Source: Mogibacterium neglectum | GTDB taxonomy: Bacteria; Bacillota; Clostridia; Peptostreptococcales; Anaerovoracaceae | Direction: 5' to 3' | DNA: 64,000 nt | Assembly: GCF_030644205.1 (NCBI RefSeq) | Contig: NZ_CP128647.1 | Coordinates: 434,001 to 498,000, forward strand | Shown: positions 9,055 through 18,873 of the stretch, in pieces | Position numbering within the stretch: position 1 is the first letter of the stretch | Layout of the letters: the number at the start of each line of letters is the position of its first letter | Made by a program: the position numbers and the translations under genes | Notes under the pieces: generated by a model | Databases searched by the model: none | The model's input: only the letters and a program-made list of their open reading frames with translations | Told to the model about the DNA's origin: nothing

Positions 9055-10188
9055 ATGGCAGAAAAGAGAGATTATTATGAGGTGCTAGGCATCCAGAAAG
9101 GCGCTTCCGAAGACGAAATCAAGAAAGCTTATCGCAAGATGGCGATTAAGTATCATCCTGATAAGAATCCAGGAGATAAGAAAGCTGAAGAAAAATTCAA
9201 GGAAGCCAATGAAGCATACGCTGTATTGTCGGATCCTGATAAAAAGAATAAGTATGACAGATTTGGACACGCAGGAGTAGATCCGAATGCAGGCTTTGGC
9301 GATGGAGCGGGCTTTGGAGGAGGCTTCGGTGGCTTTGAAGATATATTCGATATGTTTGGAGGCGGTTTCGGTGGTTTCGGCGGACGCGGTGCAAAGAGAA
9401 ATGGCCCACGTAAGGGTAATGACCTACAGAAGTCGATTACGATTGAATTTACAGAAGCTATATTTGGTTGTAGAAAAGAGATTAGGCTAACCAAAGAAGT
9501 TAAATGTAAAACTTGTAGCGGTGAAGGGACAGCCCCTGGAACGCATAAGCATACCTGTGAGAAGTGTGGCGGAACTGGTCAGGTTTCCCGTGTATCACAG
9601 ACTCCTTTTGGCACTTTCCAAAATGTAACAACTTGTGATGCATGTGGTGGAACCGGTCAAGTAATAGAAAAGCCTTGCCCTGATTGTCACGGCAAAGGCA
9701 CGGTTAGAAAAACCGTTACGCTTAAGATTGATATTCCGGCTGGAGTTGATAGCGACAGTATCATACCAATTCGTGGAGAGGGTGAACCTGGTGTAAATGG
9801 AGGTTCGTCCGGCGACCTTTATATCGTCTTAAACGTAAAGCCGCACAAGATTTACAAGAGACGTGGTGATGACCTATACCTGACAATGCCTATTTCATAC
9901 GATCAGGCAGTTCTCGGTGACAAGGTCAAGGTACCGGGTTTCAACGAGACTTATTCTTATACCCTTGCGCCAGGAACACAAACGGGTTCTAACTTCAGGC
10001 TTAAGGGTAAGGGTGTTAAAAACCCTAGAACCGGCAGATATGGTGACCTTTATGTAAAGGTAAATATCGAGGTTCCTACTAAGCTTAATGCGAAGGAGAA
10101 AAAGGCGATTAAGGACATGGCCGAGACATTCTCAGAGAATTCGTATCCACGCAAAAAGGAGTTTAGCAAACTAAAGTTTGATAAATAA
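9055..10188 (+). CDS. dnaJ: Chaperone DnaJ (Hsp40, type I)
   Basis: 377 residues from ATG 9055, with GGAAGG 8 bases upstream. The J domain (residues 5-70) has the HPD motif in [20 protein letters not shown]; residues 75-125 are the Gly/Phe-rich linker; four zinc-finger repeats follow ([32 protein letters not shown]), then the substrate-binding C-terminal domains ([19 protein letters not shown]). DnaJ stimulates DnaK ATPase and presents clients. It is the last gene of the operon, with a bidirectional terminator downstream. Confidence 0.98.
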   Translation: MAEKRDYYEVLGIQKGASEDEIKKAYRKMAIKYHPDKNPGDKKAEEKFKEANEAYAVLSDPDKKNKYDRFGHAGVDPNAGFGDGAGFGGGFGGFEDIFDMFGGGFGGFGGRGAKRNGPRKGNDLQKSITIEFTEAIFGCRKEIRLTKEVKCKTCSGEGTAPGTHKHTCEKCGGTGQVSRVSQTPFGTFQNVTTCDACGGTGQVIEKPCPDCHGKGTVRKTVTLKIDIPAGVDSDSIIPIRGEGEPGVNGGSSGDLYIVLNVKPHKIYKRRGDDLYLTMPISYDQAVLGDKVKVPGFNETYSYTLAPGTQTGSNFRLKGKGVKNPRTGRYGDLYVKVNIEVPTKLNAKEKKAIKDMAETFSENSYPRKKEFSKLKFDK

Positions 10189-10260
10189 AGTAAATATAAA
10201 GATAAACAAAAAATAGTAAGAAAAATAATAAATAAGCATTCAAAAATATAACACAAAATA

Positions 10261-10297
10261 CATGGGGTTGCCGCACAAAAATTGCAGCAACCCCATG
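10261..10297. terminator. Bidirectional terminator between dnaJ and the convergent CoA ligase gene
   Basis: Perfect 11-bp stem CATGGGGTTGC / GCAACCCCATG (10261-10271 with 10287-10297). The minus-strand side is followed by a T-rich stretch; the plus-strand side has only TTAGTTAG, so termination is likely stronger on the minus strand. Confidence 0.7.
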
Positions 10298-10380
10298 TTA
10301 GTTAGTAATTATAATCCTGTTCAGATATTTTTTCTACGAATGACTTCAATTATTTTTTTATTAAGTAATAACTGTTACGT

Positions 10381-11787
10381 TTATCCTTTGTTGATTTTTC
10401 CATATTGATACAGAGCAACCATCGCATTAACAGCCTGTTCTGCGGTTGCATACGCAGGGATGCCATGATCCCTTAGTTTAAGGATGGCTTCCTGGCACTC
10501 GTTTCCGCCCTGGCATTCCATAATGAACGGTTTACCGAGGTGACGATAGGTATCATGTATGCGGATAACCAAATCAGTAACTGCATCCACATCAGTCACG
10601 GCAGTAGGGCAAATCGAACCGATAATGCCGTGTACGTTAGGGTCACGCATAGCCTGTGTAAAGGCTCCTTTGTACTGAATTGGTGAGGCTGTTCCTGAAA
10701 TATCAACAGGGTTCAATGGAGAACCGAACATAGGCATATAAGCACGAATTCTGTCAGATAGACTTGGTGAAATCTCGTTCAGCTCATGCATAGGCATGCC
10801 TCTACGTTCGAAGTGGTCGCAACTCAATAACCCAGATCCTCCTCCGTTTGTAATCATTACGATATTATCTCCTTTTGCAGGTGGTTGCATACCAAGTGCC
10901 ATAGATATATCGAGGAATTCTTCCCATGTTGTTGCACGAATCGCTCCCGCTTTCTTGAAAACTTCGTCATAGAACGCATCCGATGTTCCTGCATTTTCAG
11001 AAGCAGTATGTGCAAATGCAGCTTTCTCACCAATCTTTGAACCACCAACCTTTATGGTGACAATTGGTTTATTTACATTTTGACAAGCTTCTATGAAAGC
11101 ATCAGGACTGTCTAGCCCCTCAATATACACAGCAAGGCACTTTGTATCCTTGTCTCTACCCGCATATGCGATGAACTCGCAGAAATCCACATCGGCTTTA
11201 TTGCCGAGTCCGACGAAGAAACTCATGCCGTAGTGATCCTTCTGTGAAGACCCTAAAGCAGCAAGTAAGTTAGCACCGGACTGTGAAATCATCGCAACTG
11301 GTCCCTTGATAGGTAAGTATGGGATAAATCCACAATTGAAGTCAAGATATGGGCTTCCCATTCCAACTAAATTTGGACCGATAAGAGGTAATTTGTTGTC
11401 ACGGCAATATTGAGTCAGATCATCTTGTAGGGCACCACGACCAATTTCCTTGAATGCACTGGTAGCGATGACTACAATTTTAACCTTTTTGGCAACACAA
11501 TCCTCTAATACGGACTTAACAATATGCGCCGGAACAGCAAGGAATGCCAAATCAACTTCTTTAGGAATGTCTTTAACTGTGGGATACGCCTTAAGTCCAT
11601 TTACTTTGTCAGCACGTGGATTAACAGGATAAATTTCTCCCTTGTAACCCCACAGCTTGAGACCGTCTACAACTTTGTAGCCTACCTTTGTCGAATAGCG
11701 ACTGGCGCCAACAACGGCGATAGACTTAGGATTTAATGCATACTGAAGATTATCTATCACATAATCGCGAGGATGTTTTACAATCAT
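10381..11787 (-). CDS. ADP-forming acyl/acetyl-CoA synthetase alpha subunit (CoA-binding protein)
   Basis: 468 residues, the size of a stand-alone alpha subunit. Residues 20-115 form a CoA-binding Rossmann domain (SIAVVGASR, GYKGEIYPVNPRADKVNGLKAYP split pattern, DLAFLAVPA); 135-300 are the succinyl-CoA-ligase-like domain (LPLIGPNLVGM, MISQSGANLLAAL); His260 in FAHTAS matches the phosphorylated His of NDP-forming acyl-CoA synthetases. No ATP-grasp beta subunit is visible nearby, which these enzymes need to make ATP/ADP exchange. The gene starts one base after the stop of the upstream Lrp-like gene, with its RBS inside that gene: translational coupling. Substrate is unknown. Confidence 0.85.
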   Translation of the reverse strand: MIVKHPRDYVIDNLQYALNPKSIAVVGASRYSTKVGYKVVDGLKLWGYKGEIYPVNPRADKVNGLKAYPTVKDIPKEVDLAFLAVPAHIVKSVLEDCVAKKVKIVVIATSAFKEIGRGALQDDLTQYCRDNKLPLIGPNLVGMGSPYLDFNCGFIPYLPIKGPVAMISQSGANLLAALGSSQKDHYGMSFFVGLGNKADVDFCEFIAYAGRDKDTKCLAVYIEGLDSPDAFIEACQNVNKPIVTIKVGGSKIGEKAAFAHTASENAGTSDAFYDEVFKKAGAIRATTWEEFLDISMALGMQPPAKGDNIVMITNGGGSGLLSCDHFERRGMPMHELNEISPSLSDRIRAYMPMFGSPLNPVDISGTASPIQYKGAFTQAMRDPNVHGIIGSICPTAVTDVDAVTDLVIRIHDTYRHLGKPFIMECQGGNECQEAILKLRDHGIPAYATAEQAVNAMVALYQYGKINKG

Positions 11788-11788
11788 C

Positions 11789-13009
11789 TTATTTCACCTC
11801 CTCATGATCCGTTGAAAATCGGCACTTCGGTGCTCCGGTTTCCATACGGTTTTGGAGAAAGTCGTCCGTCATAACGCACTCCTCCCAATAGCCATTTTCA
11901 TCATCAAGTCGTGCTACCCAACGTCTGAATTGGCGTTTGGAGTTAGCGACCTTAACTTCTTCAATTTCTGCATATTTTTCGAGCCTGTTGCGAATTTCAT
12001 CAACATCATTTAACTCTGTGAAGACACTTAATAGGCAGTCATAGAAAGAATCGCCAAACTGGAAGATATCAACAAATTCAGACTGTCCGGTAAACTCTTC
12101 AATTAGTTCTGCTTTTCTATAGCTAGGAACATTCTGGAACATGCGAACGAGATACATATGCATTGAAAGTCCGATACCACGATAGTTTAAATATATCATC
12201 GGAAGCATAAACTTACGATCATCTACACAGGTTATAATGTCCTTTCTCATCTGTTCTCCATCAAGACCTGAAAGCTCTTCCAACCTCTTGAAGTTGAACA
12301 TGTCTGCAACGGACTCGGTAGAATTCAGGGCATCAATGATTGCAAGATCTGTCTTGTCAATCTTCTGCTGAATCTTTAGGAACTTTTTCCTTTGTTCTTC
12401 TCCAAACACGAACTTTCTAAACTGGTCTGCCGGCACATCCCACTGGTTTACCATGGACTCACGCACATCTGCACGAATAGGGCAGAGGTGCACATACTCG
12501 ACTTCTGGACGATCTCTCCACGGAGCTAAAACATCTGCAAGCAGATTATCAATTACACGCATGTGGTTTCCGTTGAAGAAATCAAAATCCCCTTCAGTCA
12601 TGTAGCCAGTGCATATATCATCTTTGTTTTGATACCATTTTGCGAACTCGTCCTTCGTTGCTGAATCAGTTCCGTTTTTCAACTTAACAACCCAATAGTA
12701 GAGTCCCCAACCATAAACACTGACATTCGGATTCATGACGAACATAATCAAGTGTTCATCATACATCCTCTTTAGACGTTTTTTAATGTCGTCCTTTTTG
12801 CCTCCGGTCTTCTTGGCAATGTAGTCAAGGTTCCAAACGTCAGGATATACCTGATAGAATGACTTAACTACGTTGTAGGCAGCAACCTCTGTTGCATCCA
12901 GACCAAAGGTTCCCGGCTCCAGAAAGCCGTAGCCGCGTGGTGGAAAGCAATTTTTATGCATCCACGCTTGCTGTTGGTCAGTGCCAAGCATGTACTTCTT
13001 CTCACTCAT
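11789..13009 (-). CDS. Tandem Lrp/AsnC-like regulator-type protein
   Basis: 406 residues, about twice a normal Lrp protein. Two similar halves can be read: a winged-helix-like segment at about residues 36-95 (DATEVAAYNVVKSF, LDYIAKKTGGKKDDIKKRLKRM) followed by an AsnC-like effector region, and a second helix-turn-helix-like segment from about 215 (KTDLAIIDALNSTES, LEELSGLDGEQMRKDI) again followed by an effector-like region. It is coupled to the downstream CoA ligase gene (stop and start one base apart). I infer a sensor/regulator of the ligase, but a structural or enzymatic role is possible. A GGAGG site precedes the start. Confidence 0.65.
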   Translation of the reverse strand: MSEKKYMLGTDQQQAWMHKNCFPPRGYGFLEPGTFGLDATEVAAYNVVKSFYQVYPDVWNLDYIAKKTGGKKDDIKKRLKRMYDEHLIMFVMNPNVSVYGWGLYYWVVKLKNGTDSATKDEFAKWYQNKDDICTGYMTEGDFDFFNGNHMRVIDNLLADVLAPWRDRPEVEYVHLCPIRADVRESMVNQWDVPADQFRKFVFGEEQRKKFLKIQQKIDKTDLAIIDALNSTESVADMFNFKRLEELSGLDGEQMRKDIITCVDDRKFMLPMIYLNYRGIGLSMHMYLVRMFQNVPSYRKAELIEEFTGQSEFVDIFQFGDSFYDCLLSVFTELNDVDEIRNRLEKYAEIEEVKVANSKRQFRRWVARLDDENGYWEECVMTDDFLQNRMETGAPKCRFSTDHEEVK

Positions 13010-13257
13010 TGATACTAACCTCCTAATCTTTTACAACTAATCAGTTACAACATACAACAAGATGAAGTAAATAATATCACCTTGTGTTATTATTCTATCA
13101 CAATGTATAGTGAAATAGAACCTTACCGGCATTAAAATTTGTTCTTTTTATTTAAAATAATATAAATAATTTGAATATTGAAACAAAACTTTGAAATAGG
13201 CTCTATAGGCAGAGGAATCAGTGTTTAGATTTAGAGTGTGTGAGGCTTTGGAATCAA
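13010..13257. other. Intergenic region upstream of the Lrp-like gene
   Basis: About 250 AT-rich bases between the minus-strand Lrp-like gene and the minus-strand glutaredoxin-like gene. It should hold the promoter of the Lrp-like/CoA ligase operon and the 3' end of the glutaredoxin transcript; I could not identify a convincing promoter or terminator. Confidence 0.5.
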
Positions 13258-13536
13258 CTACTGAAGTGCTTCATCAAGCACATCTTTGATGTGCCTCTTA
13301 CACTCCTCGTAACTCTCGAAGAGGTGTGCCTCGTATTTTTTCTCATCATCTATAAACATCGAAGGTGTCGCATAGTAATCATAGTTTGCAATAATTTCAG
13401 GATGTTCGTTTTCTTCAATCCATTCAATTTCTACCTTGCCATATTCCGGATTCTCCTCAATGAGGTCGGCAAGAGCTTTCTTTCCCTGCACACAGTATGG
13501 GCAGCCTGCATATTCAAATGCTAAAATCTTTTTCAT
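13258..13536 (-). CDS. Glutaredoxin/thioredoxin-fold small redox protein
   Basis: 92 residues, starting MKKILAFEYAGCPYC. The CPYC active-site motif at residues 12-15 and the cis-proline motif ATPSMFID near residue 57 identify a glutaredoxin-like thioredoxin fold. It would act as a cytoplasmic dithiol reductase. An AGGGAAA site lies upstream of the ATG. It follows the exonuclease III gene by about 40 bases on the same strand, so the two may share a transcript. Confidence 0.85.
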   Translation of the reverse strand: MKKILAFEYAGCPYCVQGKKALADLIEENPEYGKVEIEWIEENEHPEIIANYDYYATPSMFIDDEKKYEAHLFESYEECKRHIKDVLDEALQ

Positions 13537-13577
13537 ATTTTTCCCTTTCTATTTACATATAGTGATAAATGTTTATA

Positions 13578-14327
13578 TTATTCAAGCACCAATGAAACTG
13601 GACAGTGGTCGCTGCCGTATACATCGGCGAGAATTGCAGCTTCTTTGATTTTAGACTCTAAGCGGTTTGATACTAAGAAGTAGTCAATACGCCAACCAGC
13701 GTTGTTTGCTCTCGCATTGAAGCGATATGACCACCATGAGTATACGCCTGTGGTTTCAGGTTGAAGAAATCTAAATGTATCTGTAAAACCAGCAGCTAGC
13801 AGCTCCGTCATTTTACCGCGCTCCTCATCTGAAAAGCCAGCATTACCGCGGTTGCTTTTCGGATTCTTAAGGTCTATTTCCTGGTGTGCTACGTTGAGAT
13901 CGCCGCAGTATACAACAGGCTTAACCTTATCTAGCTTAGACATATAAGCTCTAAGATCATCCTCGTATTCCATTCTGTAGTCGATTCGCTTCAGTTCGTT
14001 CTGAGCGTTAGGAACATAAGCGCATATCAGGTAAAAATCATCGTATTCAAGCGTAATTACACGACCTTCTTCGTTATGCTTGCCTTCGATTCCATATACT
14101 ACGCTGAGCGGTTCTTTCTTTGCAAAAATCGCTGTTCCCGAGTAACCTTTTTTCTCCGCGTAGCTGTAATATTCGTGATACCCTTCTGGGTGGAAGTCTG
14201 CTTGGCCTTCCTGCATCTTGGTCTCTTGTAAGCAGAAGAAGTCAGCATCGAGCTCAGTAAATATGTCTTCAAAGCCTTTCTTGAGCACTGCTCTAAAACC
14301 ATTTACATTCCATGATATAAATTTCAT
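13578..14327 (-). CDS. xth: Exodeoxyribonuclease III
   Basis: 249 residues, standard for ExoA/XthA. Motifs of the endonuclease/exonuclease/phosphatase fold: MKFISWNVNGFRA, DFFCLQETKM (metal-binding Glu), YCGDLNVAHQEIDL (Asp and Asn), GFTDTFR, YSWWSYR, and the C-terminal WRIDYFLVS plus YGSDHCPVSLVL (catalytic Asp-His). It removes 3' blocking groups and cuts at abasic sites in base-excision repair. It sits downstream of the GH25 lysozyme gene on the same strand with an intergenic gap of 78 bases. Confidence 0.95.
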   Translation of the reverse strand: MKFISWNVNGFRAVLKKGFEDIFTELDADFFCLQETKMQEGQADFHPEGYHEYYSYAEKKGYSGTAIFAKKEPLSVVYGIEGKHNEEGRVITLEYDDFYLICAYVPNAQNELKRIDYRMEYEDDLRAYMSKLDKVKPVVYCGDLNVAHQEIDLKNPKSNRGNAGFSDEERGKMTELLAAGFTDTFRFLQPETTGVYSWWSYRFNARANNAGWRIDYFLVSNRLESKIKEAAILADVYGSDHCPVSLVLE

Positions 14328-14405
14328 TTCGTGAATTTCCTTTTGTTGAATTTTATTTTAAGTATATCTAAAGATTCTATAGTCGCATAATTTGCCAACA
14401 CAGTA

Positions 14406-15578
14406 TCATAATAGCTTCTTAACCTTGAAGCTAGTCATGACAGAATCCCTGTATTTTCCTATCCCCGTAACTATAGCATATCCTGTACCGGGAGATGTGT
14501 TCTTAATATATGCAACTTTGTAATCTTTTCCTTCACTTAACTCTTTGCCATGGTCATATACCACGATTCCAGGCTTAACTGCGAATCCGAGATATCTGGA
14601 GCTATGGCTCTTAAGTTGCACATTACATTTTTCAATCGACCTCTTGCCGTTCGCGTTAAAACGTAGCGAATGATATGTCTCTTTAGGGTTCAAATACATG
14701 AAATTCAGATCGACATTTTTGTTAATGCCCGGCACAGTCGCTTTGTCAGTGCTCTGCCACATCATGTAATTTCCTTTGTAAGTCGCTATCGTATTGTACT
14801 GTGCTAGCCAGATATTTGTACTCTTAGAAAGCTCGAAACCGCTTGCGTAGTGCATGAGGAAGTCGTAATTACCGTATATCATCGTCTCGTAGCCGCGTGT
14901 CCAGCCTCGCTTTGCAAATGCTAAAGCATTTCTATTTATCACCGCTGTTCCGAGTGAACCTGAACTTATCGCATTTGCAAGTCTACCGCCGTTATATAGT
15001 TCGTAATCCATGACTATCGGGAGATCTATGCGGTATTTATCTGCTAAATCAGCTAGATAGTCAGCCTCGGCAGCAGCTTCTTTAGTGGTGGTCGCCTGTG
15101 AATATAAATATACCCCGACCATGAGTCCTGCATCAGATGCACCTTTGATATTCTGTTCGAATTTTGCATCTTTGTGGAGATTACCCTTTGACGCATCTCT
15201 AAAACCAGCCCTAATATATACGAAGTCGACACCAGATTTCTTGACCTTATGCCAATCAATGTTATCCCCCTGTGCGTATGAAACGTCGATTCCAGTTGAT
15301 ATTACGTATCCCTTAAACCTCGCGTCATGTGTAAAATTACCGTATTCGAAAGGGGTGCTACGCATAGAATGGAGGATAATCACAATCAAAATCGCCAAGA
15401 GCCCGACAACAGAAAATGCTACCTTGAACTTGTTCTTCTTTATCTTGCGTATAGTTTTGCGTTTAAATGATGAACATTTGCGTTTCCACCATTTTTTTAT
15501 TCTGACGCGTAGACCGTCCGATTTTCTCCTCGGTTTACTTCGTGTCCGTTGCGGCGAACTGCTTCGTCCCTGTCTCAT
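14406..15578 (-). CDS. Membrane-anchored GH25 lysozyme with C-terminal Ig-like module
   Basis: 390 residues. Residues 1-50 are very basic (Arg/Lys-rich), then one transmembrane helix at about 52-70 anchors the protein with the enzyme outside. The GH25 muramidase domain (about 90-290) has GIDVSYAQG with Asp98 and the catalytic pair in IVMDYELYNGG (Asp191, Glu193). Residues about 300-390 form a small beta module ending GTGYAIVTGIGKY, like Ig-like repeats of Firmicute surface proteins. It likely cleaves peptidoglycan of the cell itself. The start codon lies one base after the dinB stop, so translation is coupled. Confidence 0.88.
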   Translation of the reverse strand: MRQGRSSSPQRTRSKPRRKSDGLRVRIKKWWKRKCSSFKRKTIRKIKKNKFKVAFSVVGLLAILIVIILHSMRSTPFEYGNFTHDARFKGYVISTGIDVSYAQGDNIDWHKVKKSGVDFVYIRAGFRDASKGNLHKDAKFEQNIKGASDAGLMVGVYLYSQATTTKEAAAEADYLADLADKYRIDLPIVMDYELYNGGRLANAISSGSLGTAVINRNALAFAKRGWTRGYETMIYGNYDFLMHYASGFELSKSTNIWLAQYNTIATYKGNYMMWQSTDKATVPGINKNVDLNFMYLNPKETYHSLRFNANGKRSIEKCNVQLKSHSSRYLGFAVKPGIVVYDHGKELSEGKDYKVAYIKNTSPGTGYAIVTGIGKYRDSVMTSFKVKKLL

Positions 15579-15579
15579 T

Positions 15580-16806
15580 CTAATCCTCGTCGATTCCGAT
15601 GTCGTTGCCGATTACATGTGCGAACTTTATCGATGACTTACCAAATTTACCTCTAATATCGTCCATAGCCTTAGCTATATTTTCGTCTTTTGCATTCTGA
15701 TTATTTTCATTAGTAGAAGCGCCCATGCTAAATATAGTGATCTGACCTCCGTCAGGTGAGTCGGTAAGGTCAATGGCTGTTACCGTGAGAAGCCTTATTG
15801 GTTTGTTTGTATAATTAAGCTCCTTAATTAATTCAAAAGCAATATTCCTAAATGCAGCCGGACTATTAATAGGACTAGGAACGCGTTTCTGTCTCGACAG
15901 TCGTTTGAATTCTGGTGTAGTTAGTTCTATCTTGACACCGCGTGCCCATTTCTCGTGGTGTCTGAGCCTAGTACTCACTTTGTCAGATAACTCTGTCATG
16001 GCAAGACCGACATCGTCGGCACCTCTTAAATTACGGCGAAAAGTCATTCCGTGTCCGACTGATTTTATATCTTCGCGGTTGTCGTACGCGCGCACCGGAT
16101 CATCATCCAGGCCATTTGCATACTTGTAAAGGCTCACTCCGTGAACACCAAAGGCGTTGGAAAGAAGCATCTGATCAGCATGCGCTAAATCACTTATCGT
16201 ATGAATTCCAAAATTATTGAGTTTAGTAGTCGTAGATCTACCGACAAAGAACATTTCAGAGACAGGCATAGGCCATATGAGTTCTCGGAAATTGTCTCTT
16301 GAGATGACGGTAGTTGCATCCGGTTTCTTGTAGTCACTTCCCATCTTGGCAAAAATCTTATTAAAAGACACGCCGACAGATAAGGTGAGTCCGAGTTCGC
16401 TGCGTACGCGTTCTCTGATACTATCAGCGATAAATTTTGCATCTCCTAGCAGCATTTCACTAGCTGTCACATCGAGCCACGATTCATCAACACTGAATGG
16501 TTCGACAAGGTTCGTGTACTCAAGGTATATAGAGTTAAGCATATTGCTGTATTCGCGATACTTGTCATGATGAGGTGGTATGGTTATAAGCTCAGGACAC
16601 TTACGTCTGGCTGCTTGTAATGTCTCTGCCGTTACAACTCCAAACCTCTTTGCTAGTTCGTTCTTAGCCAAGATAATTCCATGTCTGCTATCTGGGTCAC
16701 CGGCGACTGCAACTGGCTTATCTTTAATGTCAGGGCGTGACAGCAGTTCAACAGAAGCGTAGAAGCTGTTCATATCGCAATGTAGTATTCGTCTGTCTGA
16801 ATTCAT
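15580..16806 (-). CDS. dinB: DNA polymerase IV-like (Y-family) translesion polymerase
   Basis: 408 residues. Palm motifs: RILHCDMNSFYASVE (metal-binding Asp and steric gate region), and VEPFSVDESWLDVT with the S-x-D-E catalytic pair. LSVGVSFNKIFAKMGSDYKKP completes the palm; the thumb has helix-hairpin-helix text near 225-255, and the little finger follows from about 270. No beta-clamp motif is obvious at the C-terminus. It copies past damaged bases. I looked for a GAAC-N4-GTTC LexA box upstream and found none. It is the first gene of a dinB-lysozyme pair. Confidence 0.92.
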   Translation of the reverse strand: MNSDRRILHCDMNSFYASVELLSRPDIKDKPVAVAGDPDSRHGIILAKNELAKRFGVVTAETLQAARRKCPELITIPPHHDKYREYSNMLNSIYLEYTNLVEPFSVDESWLDVTASEMLLGDAKFIADSIRERVRSELGLTLSVGVSFNKIFAKMGSDYKKPDATTVISRDNFRELIWPMPVSEMFFVGRSTTTKLNNFGIHTISDLAHADQMLLSNAFGVHGVSLYKYANGLDDDPVRAYDNREDIKSVGHGMTFRRNLRGADDVGLAMTELSDKVSTRLRHHEKWARGVKIELTTPEFKRLSRQKRVPSPINSPAAFRNIAFELIKELNYTNKPIRLLTVTAIDLTDSPDGGQITIFSMGASTNENNQNAKDENIAKAMDDIRGKFGKSSIKFAHVIGNDIGIDED

Positions 16807-16944
16807 GCTACAATCCTTTCGTAAGTTTATTTCTTATACTATTATAGACGATTTGATGGAGTAATAGAATTAAGAAGAACACTTCATCACTATTTAAGTG
16901 AAATATGTTTTGCTTAATTCTTTTTTATTGAAAAATTTGAGTGA

Positions 16945-17787
<843 letters not shown>

Positions 17788-17973
17788 GTATCAAGATAAG
17801 CTGAGGAAAGAAAAAGAGCCTTAAAATGCTTACCACCGTTTTGTAGTGAGTTAAATAAAAATATGGTTACAAGAATGATTATTCAGCTTGATGGAATGGA
17901 AAAATATGAGAAAAGTGATATAATAGGATAAATAGGAAATTGACAAATTTGAAGTTGCGAAGGAGAAGTTTTT
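17788..17973 (+). other. Remnant sequence between recombinase fragment and peptide deformylase
   Basis: About 190 bases with no intact gene. Short open segments, including one ending IIQLDGMEKYEKSDIIG before a TAA near 17930, look like leftovers of element genes. An AAGGAGAAG site at the end serves the deformylase gene. Confidence 0.45.
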
Positions 17974-18477
17974 ATGGAAAGAGAAATACTTTTACTGGGA
18001 AATCCGCAACTTTATGAAATATCGGAAGATGTAAAGAAAGAAGAACTTGAAGATCTGCGTCCAGTCTTTGAAGATATGTTTGACTGTATAAAAGGGATAC
18101 GCCGTGACTATGGGTTTGGACGTGCAATCGCTGCCCCGCAGATAGGTATCAAAAAGCGCCTTATTTGCATTCTTACAGACAAACCATATGTGATCATCAA
18201 TCCAACATTGGAGTTTATAGGGGATGAGATGATGGAACTGATGGATGACTGTATGTCATTCCCGAAGCTGCTGGTACGAGTGCACCGTTATCGCCATTGC
18301 ATTCTGCGCTATACAGATGAAAACTGGGAGAAGCAGGAGATGCGGATGGACGATGATATGTCTGAACTCATACAACATGAATATGACCATCTGGACGGAA
18401 TACTGGCAACAATGCGTGCAATTGACAACAAGTCTTTTGTTATGAAGAAATATGCAAATCCCAGTTTGTCGAAGTAA
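17974..18477 (+). CDS. Divergent peptide deformylase
   Basis: 167 residues. Motif I is GRAIAAPQIG (residues 49-58, usual GxGLAAPQ), motif II is DDCMSFP (91-97, usual EGCLS, so the metal-ligand Cys93 is kept but Glu-Gly is changed), motif III is QHEYDHLDG (134-142, both His and the catalytic Glu kept). It should still bind metal and remove N-formyl groups. It lies in the mobile-element remnant rather than with fmt, which suggests an acquired second copy, perhaps related to deformylase-inhibitor tolerance or to modifying element-encoded products. A terminator follows. Confidence 0.85.
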   Translation: MEREILLLGNPQLYEISEDVKKEELEDLRPVFEDMFDCIKGIRRDYGFGRAIAAPQIGIKKRLICILTDKPYVIINPTLEFIGDEMMELMDDCMSFPKLLVRVHRYRHCILRYTDENWEKQEMRMDDDMSELIQHEYDHLDGILATMRAIDNKSFVMKKYANPSLSK

Positions 18478-18501
18478 AAAATCAAATATGATATTACCAA
18501 G

Positions 18502-18537
18502 AGGAAGTAAAAGCAAATTGCCGATACTTCCTTTTTT
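18502..18537 (+). terminator. Rho-independent terminator after the deformylase gene
   Basis: 8-bp stem AGGAAGTA / TACTTCCT (18502-18509 with 18525-18532), 15-base loop, six T at 18532-18537. Confidence 0.7.
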
Positions 18538-18572
18538 GTTGTAAAAATCCAAAAAAACGGAAAGGAGAATTT

Positions 18573-18809
18573 ATGGAAGAATTGAAAAATAAAGATAAAA
18601 ACGGCATTAGCACAAAGAGAAATATTGGAAAGACCACCTATGAGGTTGTTGTCCATTTCAATGAAAATGCGAAAGAAACAATGCAAGATAAGTTGACAAG
18701 AATAATGTTGAGGGAGCTTAGGAGAAAATCGGACGAAAAAAAGATGATTTTGATTAAAAAGTCCTTGACAAGTAGCAACAGGTGCGTGCGAACAGTGTTT
18801 TTAAGATAA
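18573..18809 (+). CDS. TnpW-like small transposon protein
   Basis: 78 residues after a GAAAGGAG site. The central segment IGKTTYEVVVHFNENAKET followed by MQDKLTRIM resembles TnpW-type small proteins of Clostridial mobile elements; function unknown. The C-terminal quarter (MILIKKSLTSSNRCVRTVF) looks unlike the family and may be read-through into flanking DNA, so the gene is possibly 3'-truncated. It sits at the right edge of the element remnant. Confidence 0.6.
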   Translation: MEELKNKDKNGISTKRNIGKTTYEVVVHFNENAKETMQDKLTRIMLRELRRKSDEKKMILIKKSLTSSNRCVRTVFLR

Positions 18810-18835
18810 TAAAGACGAGCTCTATAGAGCCCGCC
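18806..18835 (-). terminator. Terminator of the purine permease gene
   Basis: On the minus strand a 9-bp stem (18827-18835 with 18814-18822, two G-T pairs) with a TATA loop is followed by TTTATTAT. Confidence 0.75.
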
Positions 18836-18873
18836 TGATATCATTATTTAACACACTACGATACTGTTTTTAT

